Below are positions 22,553 through 33,350 of a DNA stretch of 64,000 bases, one piece after another. The first letter of the stretch is position 1; the number at the start of each line of letters is the position of its first letter. Origin of the DNA: Uranotaenia lowii (taxonomy: Eukaryota; Arthropoda; Insecta; Diptera; Culicidae); assembly GCF_029784155.1 (NCBI RefSeq), contig NC_073692.1:318053141-318117140 (forward strand). Direction: 5' to 3'. Position numbers and translations under genes: made by a program. The notes under the pieces were generated by a model, which was not told where the DNA came from, searched no databases, and was given only the letters and a program-made list of their open reading frames with translations.

Positions 22553-24184
22553 CATTTTTGTAATTTTTGTCTTTTTTGTAATTTCTGTAATTTTTGTAAT
22601 TTTTGTAATTTCTGTAATTTTTGTAATTATTGTTATTTTCGTAATTTTTGTGATTTTTGTAATTTTTGTAATTTTTGTAATTTTTGTAATTTTTGTCATT
22701 TTTGTCATTTTTGTCATTTTTGTCATTTTTGTCATTTTTGTCATTTTTGTCATTTTTGTCATTTTTGTCATTTTTGTCATTTTTGTCATTTTTGTCATTT
22801 TTGTCATTTTTGTCATTTTTGTCATTTTGCCATTTTTGTCATTTTTGTAATTTTTGTAATTTTTGTAATTTTTGTAATTTTTGTAATTTTTGTAATTTTG
22901 TAATTTTTGTATTTTTGTCATTTTTGTCATTTTTGTCATTTTTGTCATTTTTGTCATTTTTGTCATTTTTGTCATTTTTGTCATTTTTGTCATTTTTGTC
23001 ATTTTTGTCATTTTTGTCATTTTTGTCATTTTTGTCATTTTTGTCATTTTTGTCATTTTTGTCATTTTTGTCATTTTTGTCATTTTTGTCATTTTTGTCA
23101 TTTTTGTCATTTTTGTCATTTTTGTCATTTTTGTCATTTTTGTCATTTTTGTCATTTTTGTCATTTTTGTCATTTTTGTCATTTTTGTCATTTTTGTCAT
23201 TTTTGTCATTTTTGTCATTTTTGTCATTTTTGTCATTTTTGTCATTTTTGTCATTTTTGTCATTTTTGTCATTTTTGTCATTTTTGTCATTTTTGTCATT
23301 TTTGTCATTTTTGTCATTTTTGTCATTTTTGTCATTTTTGTCATTTTTGTCATTTTTGTCATTTTTGTCATTTTTGTCATTTTTGTCATTTTTGTCATTT
23401 TTGTCATTTTTGTCATTTTTGTCATTTTTGTCATTTTTGTCATTTTTGTCATTTTTGTCATTTTTGTCATTTTTGTCATTTTTGTCATTTTTGTCATTTT
23501 TGTCATTTTTGTCATTTTTGTCATTTTTGTCATTTTTGTCATTTTTGTCATTTTTGTCATTTTTGTCATTTTTGTCATTTTTGTCATTTTTGTCATTTTT
23601 GTCATTTTTGTCATTTTTGTCATTTTTGTCATTTTTGTCATTTTTGTCATTTTTGTCATTTTTGTCATTTTTGTCATTTTTGTCATTTTTGTCATTTTTG
23701 TCATTTTTGTCATTTTTGTCATTTTTGTCATTTTTGTCATTTTTGTCATTTTTGTCATTTTTGTCATTTTTTGTCATTTTTGTCATTTTTGTCATTTTTG
23801 TCATTTTTGTCATTTTTGTCATTTTTGTCATTTTTGTCATTTTTGTCATTTTTGTCATTTTTGTCATTTTTTGTCAATTTTGTCATTTTTGTCATTTTTT
23901 TCATTTTTGTCATTTTTGTCATTTTTGTCATTTTTGTCAATTTTGTCATTTTTGTCATTTTTGTCATTTTTGTCATTTTTGTCATTTTTGTCATTTTTGT
24001 CATTTTTGTCATTTTTGTCATTTTTGTCATTTTTGTCATTTTTGTCATTTTTGTCATTTTTATCATTTTCGTCATTTTTGTCATTTTTGTCATTTTTGTC
24101 ATTTTTGTCATTTTTGTCATTTTTGTCATTTTTGTCATTTTTGTCATTTTTGTCATTTTTGTCATATTTGTCATTTTTGTCATT
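22553..24184 (+). repeat. Nonanucleotide (ATTTTTGTC)n satellite, ~1.6 kb
   Basis: About 180 units of 9 bp. Two minor blocks use the ATTTTTGTA variant (about 22,559-22,690 and 22,842-22,905). From there to the end the ATTTTTGTC form is almost perfect, with rare point changes and single-T insertions near 23,770 and 23,870. It starts where the hexamer array stops. Open frames of 340-500 codons on both strands are an artefact of the stop-free 9-bp unit. Confidence 0.97.
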
Positions 24185-26660
24185 AAACGAAACGATAAAA
24201 CCATTTCTAAGCTTAATTTTGGAATTTTAAAGCCAATCCTATCGGTATTTTTCGTTTTATTGCATGAACTTGTTGCCACTTTAAGTCCAATTCAAGTTCA
24301 AGTGAACATGAATTTTTTAGCAAGGTTTTATTTTTTATTTTCTCCGTTCTCAGAAATGCGGTATTGCTCTTCCGAGGATTTAGCGTAAGAAAAAATAACC
24401 GATTCCATCTCTCTGTCACAAATGGAGGTTCGCAGTTTACTTTAAAAGCCATCTTCAATCTTCATCCGGAAAAGCCCACCTGACGCAACTTCTGCTGGCA
24501 ACGAAAGCCGGCAAGACGACGGTCGCAATTCTTGCTGCAAAAAAACCACTCTGACGAGAAGCGATTTTCCGCATATGATACACTCCCCGTCTTGGGAAGT
24601 TGTATCTTCATACCTATACCCTCAAATTCAAACTCAGACTTCAGGAAGTAACTTGGAGAAAAATGAAGTGTGTTGCCTCAAAAGTATAATACACACATTT
24701 CTGGCATTCGGAACGTGTGCTTCAGATATCGGAAAGTGGAATATCGAGTGAGGATGCGAATATGGGAAAGTTTAGCCCCGAGAAGATGCTTCCTGTTGGC
24801 AAACATTGAAGCAACATACCCACTCATTCATCCCCCCTTTCCACCATACGGTTTTTCTACCGGTCTTCCACACCCGGAGAGGGAATGTGTTTTTCTTTTT
24901 AAACGACTTGTTTGTACTTATCTTCGTTACATGTTTGCCACGTGCTTTCATGCGAGCATCAGCAAACGAGAAGAGTAGGGAACAACTTAGGCATACGTTC
25001 TTCATACATTTTCCTACAAGATGGGAACGTTTGGGTGCGCGCCATCTTGGGCGTTCGTCATCTTCGGAATCGGAAGGAAGAACGAGCCATGCGAAGACCT
25101 ACTTAATTCTGCATGATGCGGGGGCCAAAAGACAGTTGCTCGCTACATTTCGCTGATGATGATGAGCAACAGCAGCAAGACGGGGCAGGAAATCTGATGG
25201 AACGTAAACAAATTATGAAGTTTCTTGGCAGTCTATTTGAGTTGGAGTTCACATTATTGAATTTGTTCCCGGAAAACATATTATTTGCGTGCTTTAAGTG
25301 TAAGGTGAATTTTGCTGACGCTTGAAGAAGCAAGTCCTGCAAAAATCAAAATGTTAAACTTGACTATTTCGAATTTACCCGAAATCTAAATACGTATAAA
25401 TAATAAAAAAAACGGAGAAGTCTATAGATAAAGTTGGTCAAAAAATGGGAAAAATCATCTCAAAAAAGTTCAAGCAAGCATTTTGCTCCGATTTCAATTT
25501 GAACAACGGTCACAAGATTACCTTGACCATCGACCATTCTGATAAAGCGAGAATTATCCTTAATATTTTTTTATTAGATTCCACGACCTCATCGATGCTC
25601 GGAATTAAAACAAACGATCCGGCATTAGCATATCTTTGCCGCGCTCGTAAAAACATATCTAATTGAAATAAATTGTCATACCGGGGCCATTTTTCGTTTC
25701 GAATAGAGGCCAACAGAAATTGTGTTGACGCGACGACAGCCAGCCAGCCACTTGGCAAGTCAGCCGGCGCAATAAAAACGGAAAGAAACAATAAACCCAG
25801 CCAGAAATTTTCCAACTAATCCCAAATTTAACGACCATATTCCATCACAAGCTGGTCAATCCATCAGTCAGTTGCCCTGTAAGTTGACCAACCGGGGAAA
25901 ATTTTACAATTCAGTCCAATGGACCCACACGAACGAAACCTCAAGTAGTAAGGGGGGATGAACGATGAACGAAAGCCTCAGCCGCGCGCGGCCGGGCAAG
26001 TGAAGTCATTTTCTGCTGCAGCCGCCCTTTCGGGGTTCGTGAAATTTGCGCTATAAAACGAAAGCTTTTACTACCCCAGTTTGTAGTTCTACATGAGGGC
26101 CGGCCACCCTTCTTCTATTTCCTCTGTTGGCTGGTGGTCATACCGAAAAAATAACGACACATTGCACATTAAACTCATTTAGCATTGAGAATTAGGAAAA
26201 TATGTGTCCCTGACACGCGATTTCATGTTAGTTAAAAAGAAGGGGGAGGCTTGGCCCTCAGTTAGAGTATAGTTGACATTCACATACAACCTTCCCTCTC
26301 TCTCTTTCTTTGGAAGACGAACGAAGGTTCCCATCCGAGAGCGCATTCCCTAAACAACAAGGACACGGAATCTCGTGTCACGATATTATTTTGGTATTCT
26401 TCTTCTCCATCCTTGCTCCATTCACTCTTGTAATATGGGTGATTTTTCCCCCGAATATGAGGAATGGGGCAACACGACCACTTGGCTGCTGTTAATAAAT
26501 CATACCGCTCTGAAGGGTATGTTTTGACGAAGCACCCGTTTTACTAAGCCTTTTCTTGTTACATAGCTTCGTGGTTGTCACGTAAGCAGCTGCCCATTGC
26601 TGCCCGTTGACGGCTGGTGAAAATTGTTTCATTTTCCACACGAGATGTGTTTTCAGGTTG
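24185..26660. other. GC-richer intergenic island, no gene recognised
   Basis: Composition is clearly less AT-rich than its surroundings at about 24,420-25,200 and 25,690-26,650. Several short open frames occur on both strands, but none has a domain, a conserved-looking start or plausible splice structure. It includes a GATGATGATGAG/CAACAGCAGC triplet stretch near 25,155-25,175. Non-coding regulatory DNA or an unrecognised host exon cannot be excluded. Confidence 0.35.
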
Positions 26661-26939
26661 AGAATGTAATGAATATTTCACTGCTCAGTAAAAAAGGCAG
26701 AAAAGAAAAAATTGAAATAATTTTTGTTCAAATTTTTGCACATGTTTAGAGATTTCTTATCTTCTGTTTAGAATAGAAACTGCATATCGAATGTTTCAAT
26801 TCAACAAGTTGAGGCAACAAGATCAAATTTTTGCTCGTTTCGTTAATCTTGAAATACGAAAATCCTTGCGCTACTGGTGATCACACTTCACTAAAAAATA
26901 GGTTGTCTTTCAACAGTAATATGCAATAGAAGGCTTACT

Positions 26940-27840
26940 GTTTTTAAAAGTGAGTAAGTGGAACGCCCCCCATGAGATTCCAAAAATGCCAAGCGAAATA
27001 TTTTTCGTTAAACTTCAAATTTGAAATGCCTAATCAAATTTTGATGGACAACTAAAATTAGTCAATAGTAACAATAACGATTCTGAACTTAGTCCAAAAC
27101 CTCTAAATCTCTTCCCAGGTCCCAAATTTTACAACAGTTATTCAAAAAAAAATTTCTCTTGTTGATACTAATTTAGTCCCGAATATTAAATTATAAAAAT
27201 TAAACTCCAAACAGCCTTACTTACTCCAAAAAGGCAGACTAAGCTTGAAGGATTGCTAAGATTTGTGCGATTTTTTTCAATTTTCTTACAAAATTGAACA
27301 ACATTTAAACAAAGATCTCCAAGTATCAAGATAGTCGGGCTTTTGTTTTCTCGAACAAATCGTTTGCGTCACCTCCAAAATGTTAATGATGCTGCTGCCC
27401 TGCGAGATGGGATCCAAGCTTTGCAGCTTTCCACACAAGAATTGCAGCTTTTCATTCAAGCTTTGAGTGGAAGCACATCATTACACCAATACTATGAAAA
27501 TCAAGCGTAACTTCACTCACACTATGTTTATGTTTATATTGTTTACAACAAAGCAATTTGCAATTGAAAAATCTGAAACAATTTCAACATTTGGAATTTT
27601 CGTTCTAATTTACAAGTTCAGTTACATAAATAATAGAAAAAAATTATATTGAAACCCATAAATTCTGAATCAAGTAAGAGATTTCCGGTTAAGTTCTGAT
27701 AAAATTTCGCTTTTTGGTTGCAAATTCATAGCAAATATTATTTGAAATATAAATTCAGATTTTGAACTTAGACTCACAATGCAGAAATCAGACTTGGAAT
27801 TAAAATTTAAAATTCGTTTTCAGATAGTCAAGACTAAAAT
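26940..27840 (+). repeat. Dispersed C/G-tract repeat family, copy 3 (partial)
   Basis: It begins with CCCCCCATGAGATTCCAAAAA (a close match to copy 1), followed at similar spacing by a GATGGACAACTAAAAT block and TTCTCTTGTTGATACTAATTTAG. It runs to about the (ATT)n tail of the CR1 element. Same orientation as copy 1. Confidence 0.55.
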
Positions 27841-27852
27841 ATTAATATGAGA

Positions 27853-27855
<3 letters not shown>

Positions 27856-27891
<36 letters not shown>

Positions 27892-27897
27892 TATTCA
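27856..27897 (-). repeat. (TAA)n 3' tail of the CR1-clade element
   Basis: About 13 ATT/AAT triplets. On the minus strand they follow GATGAATAAATAA and end the transcribed element. A short tandem tail in place of poly(A) is usual for CR1-group elements. Confidence 0.75.
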
Positions 27898-27984
27898 TCT
27901 GACAACAGGGTCTACATGAAAACTTAAAAACTATTTAACTAAAATTATACAATTCAAGCAGTTTTTAAAAAAGCAAAGTGATCT

Positions 27985-28257
27985 TTAAATTTCATGTAGA
28001 AGTTGGGAACGTATAGCGGAAGAGGATAGATTGTAATCGAAGCATTCATAGTATTCATTAAACGTTGCGCACATTGCCCGGATGGATTCGTATTGTCCGT
28101 ACTCCGTCCGGTGAAAGTTTAACCGCAGCGGTTCTCTGGATCGAAGAGTTCTCGGGATAACATTAACGTTGACTTTTTCAAGTATTGCGGGGGAGTCAAT
28201 TTCGCCCAGCAAAACTTTCGTGATGAACATAGTTTTCAGTAAGTTCCGTCTCTGGTT
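27985..28257 (-). pseudogene. C-terminal tail of CR1 ORF2, out of frame
   Basis: The minus strand encodes a segment with LEKVNVNVIPRTLRSREPL and FHRTEYGQYESIRAMCATFN, which is the conserved C-terminal region that follows the RT in CR1-type ORF2 proteins. It lies in a different frame from the RT part, which stops at TAG 28,258-28,260. A single indel near 28,260 therefore separates it from the main frame. Confidence 0.75.
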
Positions 28258-31146
28258 CTAAGTTTTCATCCCTAATAAGTCGCAGCGAGATCCATATGGT
28301 GGGAGCTGCAACGGGTCTCTCCATGGCAAAAGACGAAGAGCAAAACGGGTAAATTTTCTCTGAATGGCTTCCAGACGGTTTATCCAGACTGCAGCATATG
28401 GGCTCCAAACAGTGACGCAGTTTTCCAGCTGCGAACGCACAAGTGAACAGAACAGCACCTTCAAGCAATGAGGGTCTTTAAACTCCTTACCAATCCTCAT
28501 GATGAAACCTAAGTTCCTGTTTGCTTTAACAATAGTGCTGTGATAGTGGTTTACGAAAGTCATTTTAGTGTCTAGCAGGACACCAAGATCTTTGATCGAC
28601 GTGACACGTTCCAAGCTGTAGTTTTCAATAGTGTAGCTCCAGTTCAATGGCGTCTTGCTACGCGTGAACGATATAACCGAACACTTTGAGGTACTTATTG
28701 TCAACAAGTTCCGTCGACACCACGTTTCAAACATGTTGATCATAAGTTGCAGCTTCAGGCAATCTTCAACGGATTTGATTTCCAAGAAAATTTTTGAATC
28801 ATCTGCATACAATAATCGACATTTTGGGGGTAGAACGAAGCACACGTCGTTGAAGTACACTGCATATAAAAGTGGGCCCATGTTGCTTCCTTGAGGAACA
28901 CCGGAAACGTTGCAGAACGAATGAGATTCATTATTTCCAATTTTGACTTTGAGCCTTCGATTCATTAAATACGACTCCATCCATTGTACAAACGCAGGCG
29001 TAGCCCCTATTCTACTCAACTTGGCTAATAAGATGCGATGGTTCACTCGTTCAAAAGCCGCCTTAAGATCAGTGTAAACAGTGTCGATCTGGATTCCCTT
29101 TTCCATGTTTCGAATGCAGTAGGAAGTGAATTCAATTAAATTTGTGCTCGTTGAACGACCTGGATAAAAACCATGTTGATCCGTGGATAAATATTGCTTA
29201 ACGCTCCGGAACATAAAATCGCTGATCAAAATCTCAAGAAGTTTCGAGCCAGCACAAAGAGAAGTGATTCCTCGGTAGTTTGATATTTCTCGTTTATCGC
29301 CTTTTTTGAAAACGGGGAACTTGAAGGATTGTTTCCATTTTGCAGGGAAAGTTGACAGAGATGTTGATTTGTTGAAAATCAGCGCAAGAGGAAGACATAA
29401 GGAGTCAGCACATCTTTTTAAGACAATTGTTGGTATTCCATCTGGTCCAGGTGAGGAAGAGCATTTCAATTTTTTGGTGGCATTTTTAATGTCTTCTTCA
29501 GAAAATGTAGGACAGTGCAAACGCATAATGTCCTGCGGACAGTTCATAATAGCAAGATCTATTTCCTCAGAGGTTACTGTGGCATTCGTAAAAGCGCTGG
29601 AGAAATGACTGACGAACATGTTGCAAATATCGGCCGCTGAGCTAGTAGCTGGACATCCCTCTAAATACATGGAACGGGGTAAGCCGGTCTCGTTACGTTT
29701 TGATCTTACAAAGTTCCAGAAACCTTTAGGCTTTCGTTTGAGTTTATCTTCGGTTCGTTGTATGTAAGCGTTATACAAAAATCGGTTGTAACCACGATAT
29801 TTTCGGCAAGCTGCAATGTAAACCATTTTAGTAAAACTGTTTCGGTACAGTGAGTATTGCCGAAGTGCTCTCGAACGATGGTTTTTCAAAATTTGCAGGC
29901 ATCTATTAGACCAAGGAGGATTTTTTCTAGGGTGTGGGGCTGGAACAAACTGACGGAAATGTTGTAGTACAATCTCAATGAAAAATTCTAGCATTTGGTT
30001 GACATCGGACATCTCAAACAGGATCGACCAATCGACTAGACTAAAGGCTTCGTTTAATGCTTCAAAATTAGTTTTTGAAAAGTCAAACTCTCGAACGTTT
30101 TGCTCATTCACAAATTGGATTACTGGTGAACATTTCAGGTGAACCTGAAATGGTGGGTGAAATTTGTCGACACAAGTCAGTGGCTCGAAAACTTCCTCGA
30201 TGTTGATATCGGGGAGAGAGGTATCGTTCACAAAAAGCAAGTCTAGCGTGTTTCCGTGAGAGTTTTTCATTGTTATCATTTGTTGCATGTTAAGTTGTGC
30301 GGTTCAATCGATAAGAAGACTACTGGAAAGGGAGAATGAAAGTCCATTCGAACTAGGAATCGCGCCCTTCGTCACAGTTGACCGAGTCCACGTTATATCT
30401 CGCTGGTTATAATCGCCAAACAGCAGATTGTAATCGATAGGATGGGTTGAGTTGCTGATGGTGAAGGCTGAGTCGATATGCTTTTTTATCAGGGTACTAG
30501 AAGCTGCGAGATCTGGGCTGATGTATGCAACTCCTATACATATGTTTCGTGGCGAGCATTGAATAGAGACCCACAAATGTTCAACATCTTCGTCTATTAG
30601 TGTAGACATCTTCCAGGAAGTAAATTTCTTCAAGACGGCTATTAAAACTCCACCACCTCTTGATTTACCAGTACTGATGGGGTCCCGATCTCTTCTGTAA
30701 ACCTCGTAGTGATCTCCAAAAAGTTGCGCATTCGGAATCTCATTATTTAACCACGTCTCCGTTAAAACAAACACGTCGTATTCGATGTCAGCAGCAGCGA
30801 TAAAACAGTCATCAAGTTTGGTGCGCAGACCTCGAACGTTCTGGTAGTAGATTTTTACCAGTGCGTCAGGGTTGGTTTCACAATAAACGGTTCTCGGTGA
30901 AATATCTCCGGACGAAGTAGGTTGTGCTGATTCCTGGAAGATCGACTCTGGACAAAAAACTATGCTGCGTGTAGGTTCATCATCAATTGGTGTTCGAATT
31001 TCCACATTACGAGTTATGTTTGTCTGGAAATTATTAGAACTGCTTTCCGGGTGTGTGGGATCTAAAGGAGCTTCGACTGAACATATACCATTCTTTAGCT
31101 TACCTGAGGAAACAGGAAGATTTACCGAAGAATGGCAAGGTGACAC
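28258..31146 (-). pseudogene. CR1-clade ORF2: endonuclease-reverse transcriptase with one in-frame stop
   Basis: The endonuclease nicks the target and the RT copies the element RNA there. N-terminal part (to 30,304): YYQNVRGLRTK, LTETWLN, GVAYISPD and LFGDYNQ mark the apurinic-type endonuclease. An in-frame TGA at 30,304-30,306 interrupts it; the same frame resumes at once and runs to 28,258. In the second part, counted from the Met at 30,288, RT motif A is YTDLKAAFERV (D at about 407), motif B GVPQGSNMGPL (about 463) and motif C LLYADD (about 494-497). The usual AFDRV is AFERV here. One stop and a terminal frameshift inactivate an otherwise complete ORF2. The first Met at 31,146 lies 55 bp after the ORF1 stop. 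Confidence 0.85.
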
Positions 31147-31200
31147 GAGCTGCTGTGGTGTGACCGTCGAATAGCATGGTGTAGAATAGGACGATGATTG

Positions 31201-32604
31201 CTACGTAGCGTAATCTATCTGACGTTTGGCTAATTCCAATCGCTCCTTATAGATGGGACAATCCCAACTCCAAGCTGAGTGATTCCAAATCTCACGATTA
31301 TCATCTGACTTAGACTGCGATCTCATTAAACAGTTAACCCAGTTGAAAATATTGCTTTCGCATTCACGGACTAAATGTGCACCGGCACAATTCGGCCAAC
31401 AGATTTTGTTCTGGCATGCGCTGGCTTTGTGACCGTAACTGGAGCAGTTGTAACAACGTTGTACATTGACTTCCTCTAAAATTCGGCATCGATCCCATCC
31501 TATATTAACAAATTTCTGTTTGATGAAAAACTCGAAGGTGGCTGGGTTAACTTCGATGATTGCTGACATAGGGTTATTAGTTTGTCGGTAGCTTTTCAAC
31601 AGGCGGATTATTGTAAGTTCTGCGTTAGAGGGAACCGTGATTTGTTTTCTTATCCTTTCTATTAATGTGCTCTCATCTACATCCGTGGAGAAACCAACGA
31701 TCTTCAGTCGAGGTCGGAGTGGTTTTAGAGTATCGATTTCAAATTTATCAGCTAGTGTTTGTTTCGCAAAAGAAGCAAGTTTTTCCACAAATTCTCTGGT
31801 TTCGCATCGAATGGCTATAATTCCATTATTTCTTACGTGGAAATCTTTAACTGCGTACTCGACAGGATCTAGATGCTTCTTGATGCAGTTTTGGGTCTCG
31901 TTGGGATCTGCAGCTAGTTTCGGTTTAAACAGGATAGTTTGGCTGACTTGATCAAGCTTTTTTGAATTTGTGAATTTAGTTGCCGCACTTTTCGGTGGAA
32001 CCCGAAGAACAGATCCAGTCGGTGTTTTTGGGGTTTTAGAAGCAGAAGGGTTTGTATTGCGTTTCCTGGACCTAAGTTGACGACCTTCGTTGATTTTAAT
32101 AGATGGGGTGGTAAAAATTGATCCGGCATATTCATTTCCGTTTTCAACTACTTCGGCGAATGTTTTTTTGAGCGCAACATCTGTTCGTTGGATATCTGTG
32201 ATCTGAGTTTGACTGTGTATCTCAGTATGGTTTCTCTTCATATTTTCAACTACCGCTTCAATGCGATCAGAGAGATGCTTATCAAAATTAGATAACTGGT
32301 TCTTAATTTGATCTGAGAGGTCTCGTTTGAAATCAACAAATTGGGTACTCAATGATTCCACTCTCTCGGTTAGGTACTCACACTTCTTGTTGACTTCATT
32401 TATACAGTTCAGCTTTTTTCGGCAGTCGAAGCACAAATATTTTAAACCAGGGTTCTCACGTATAGCTTTGCAGGCAGCAGAGTTGAGCTCCGAGCATTTT
32501 TTATGCAGTATTTGGTGGCAACCGCCAAAGCAGTAGACGCGATCGTTTTCTGGTGTGATCACCTGGATACACACACTGCATGTGACCGAGGTCATGTTGC
32601 ACAA
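31201..32604 (-). CDS. CR1-clade ORF1: PHD-finger and zinc-knuckle nucleic acid-binding protein
   Basis: A 467-residue open frame upstream of ORF2 on the same strand. Residues 9-61 hold a Cys4-His-Cys3 pattern (C9, C12, C25, C29, H34, C37, C58, C61) that fits a PHD-like finger. Residues about 70-130 are a charged, coiled-coil-like segment. The C-terminal part has a clean CCHC knuckle (C384, C387, H392, C397), a second variant knuckle (C402, C406, H410, C415) and a degenerate third ending in NHSAWSWDCP. ORF1 proteins of this type bind element RNA and form ribonucleoprotein with ORF2. The frame is fully open, although its ORF2 is broken. The start is the first Met, at 32,604. Confidence 0.8.
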   Translation of the reverse strand: MCNMTSVTCSVCIQVITPENDRVYCFGGCHQILHKKCSELNSAACKAIRENPGLKYLCFDCRKKLNCINEVNKKCEYLTERVESLSTQFVDFKRDLSDQIKNQLSNFDKHLSDRIEAVVENMKRNHTEIHSQTQITDIQRTDVALKKTFAEVVENGNEYAGSIFTTPSIKINEGRQLRSRKRNTNPSASKTPKTPTGSVLRVPPKSAATKFTNSKKLDQVSQTILFKPKLAADPNETQNCIKKHLDPVEYAVKDFHVRNNGIIAIRCETREFVEKLASFAKQTLADKFEIDTLKPLRPRLKIVGFSTDVDESTLIERIRKQITVPSNAELTIIRLLKSYRQTNNPMSAIIEVNPATFEFFIKQKFVNIGWDRCRILEEVNVQRCYNCSSYGHKASACQNKICWPNCAGAHLVRECESNIFNWVNCLMRSQSKSDDNREIWNHSAWSWDCPIYKERLELAKRQIDYAT

Positions 32605-32690
32605 AGAACAGCCCTATACGGGCTTAGTGTTAGTGCAATCTTCAAACTGTTTGTTTTACGTTTTCCCGCCGTAGATCGTGACTTTTAGGA

Positions 32691-33227
32691 ATTCTAAAGT
32701 GAAAATCAGAAATTCCTGTACCTAATGATACCGCACTGCAGCCTCGATTCACAATATTCCAGTTAGCAGGTATAGTAAACAATGCATTACAAATTTTAGA
32801 TACTATTTGGGTACTGTTTGTTTTGTAAATGGCTATATTTTATAAAGACGAAGAACAGCACACGTCTGGCTGACTCCATAGCACTCTTAAGAATTCATTA
32901 AGAAGAATTTCATTAAGAATTCAAATTCAAGAAGATCGCAGTTTCATAACTTTGATTTTGATTCAAAACTAAATTCTTAAATGCATTCATAGTAAGTTTA
33001 AAACACAAACCAGGTGAAAATCACAAATATAGAATAAGATCTAGAATAATTTCGAGAAATTTGTTTTCCGAGAAAAATATTTGAAAAGTTTATTCACAGG
33101 AGCTTGAAACTTTAATCTGAATAATTCTTTAGATGGTACCTTCTTTTTTCCCATATTCTTTGTGTACTCATTGTTCAAGCAAAAATGTTATAAGAAAAAA
33201 AAATCATCAAAAAATGAGCCGGTTCTT
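32691..33227. other. Intergenic, nothing recognised
   Basis: AT-rich DNA upstream of the CR1 element. It may include some of that element's 5' UTR near 32,690. Confidence 0.45.
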
Positions 33228-33350
33228 TCTTCGGCCTTGGTTGGGACTAATCCATTCGGCCTTACTACTAATCGGCCTGATGACAATTCGGCCATTGAGC
33301 CTAGTGACCATTCAGCTTAACATCTTTTAGGCTCTGCTTAGTTTCGGCCT
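33228..33350 (+). repeat. Degenerate TCGGCC minisatellite
   Basis: The motif TCGGCC recurs at 33,231, 33,256, 33,272, 33,288 and 33,344, with a decayed copy (TCAGCT) near 33,312. Three successive copies are exactly 16 bp apart, sharing an (A/T)ATTCGGCC.T core with an ACTA/GACA spacer. It stands out in its AT-rich surroundings. Confidence 0.6.

Larger units (their letters stand above)
27856..32690 (-). mobile_element. CR1-clade non-LTR retrotransposon, near full length
   Basis: On the minus strand it has ORF1 (PHD-like finger plus zinc knuckles), then ORF2 (apurinic endonuclease plus reverse transcriptase), a short 3' UTR and a (TAA)n tail. The layout, the ORF1 PHD finger and the motif style (YYQNVRGLRTK at the start of the endonuclease) fit the CR1 clade of mosquito elements such as T1 and Q. 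ORF1 is open; ORF2 has one in-frame stop and a frameshift close to its end. The 5' limit is approximate, since no target duplication could be identified. Confidence 0.85.

Noticed and set aside
22691..24184. CRISPR-like regular repetition
   Set aside because: There are no spacers; the units are contiguous 9-mers, and the window is eukaryotic.
22511..24388. Open frames of 340-500 codons on both strands (Met-Thr-Lys, Cys-His-Phe, Leu-Ser-Phe repeats)
   Set aside because: They are translations of the stop-free 9-bp satellite; every frame is a short peptide repeated, with no promoter, start context or domain.
25510..25815. 101-codon minus-strand frame with a hydrophobic N-terminus
   Set aside because: An isolated hydrophobic stretch resembling a signal peptide, but no family motif and composition like the surrounding non-coding DNA.
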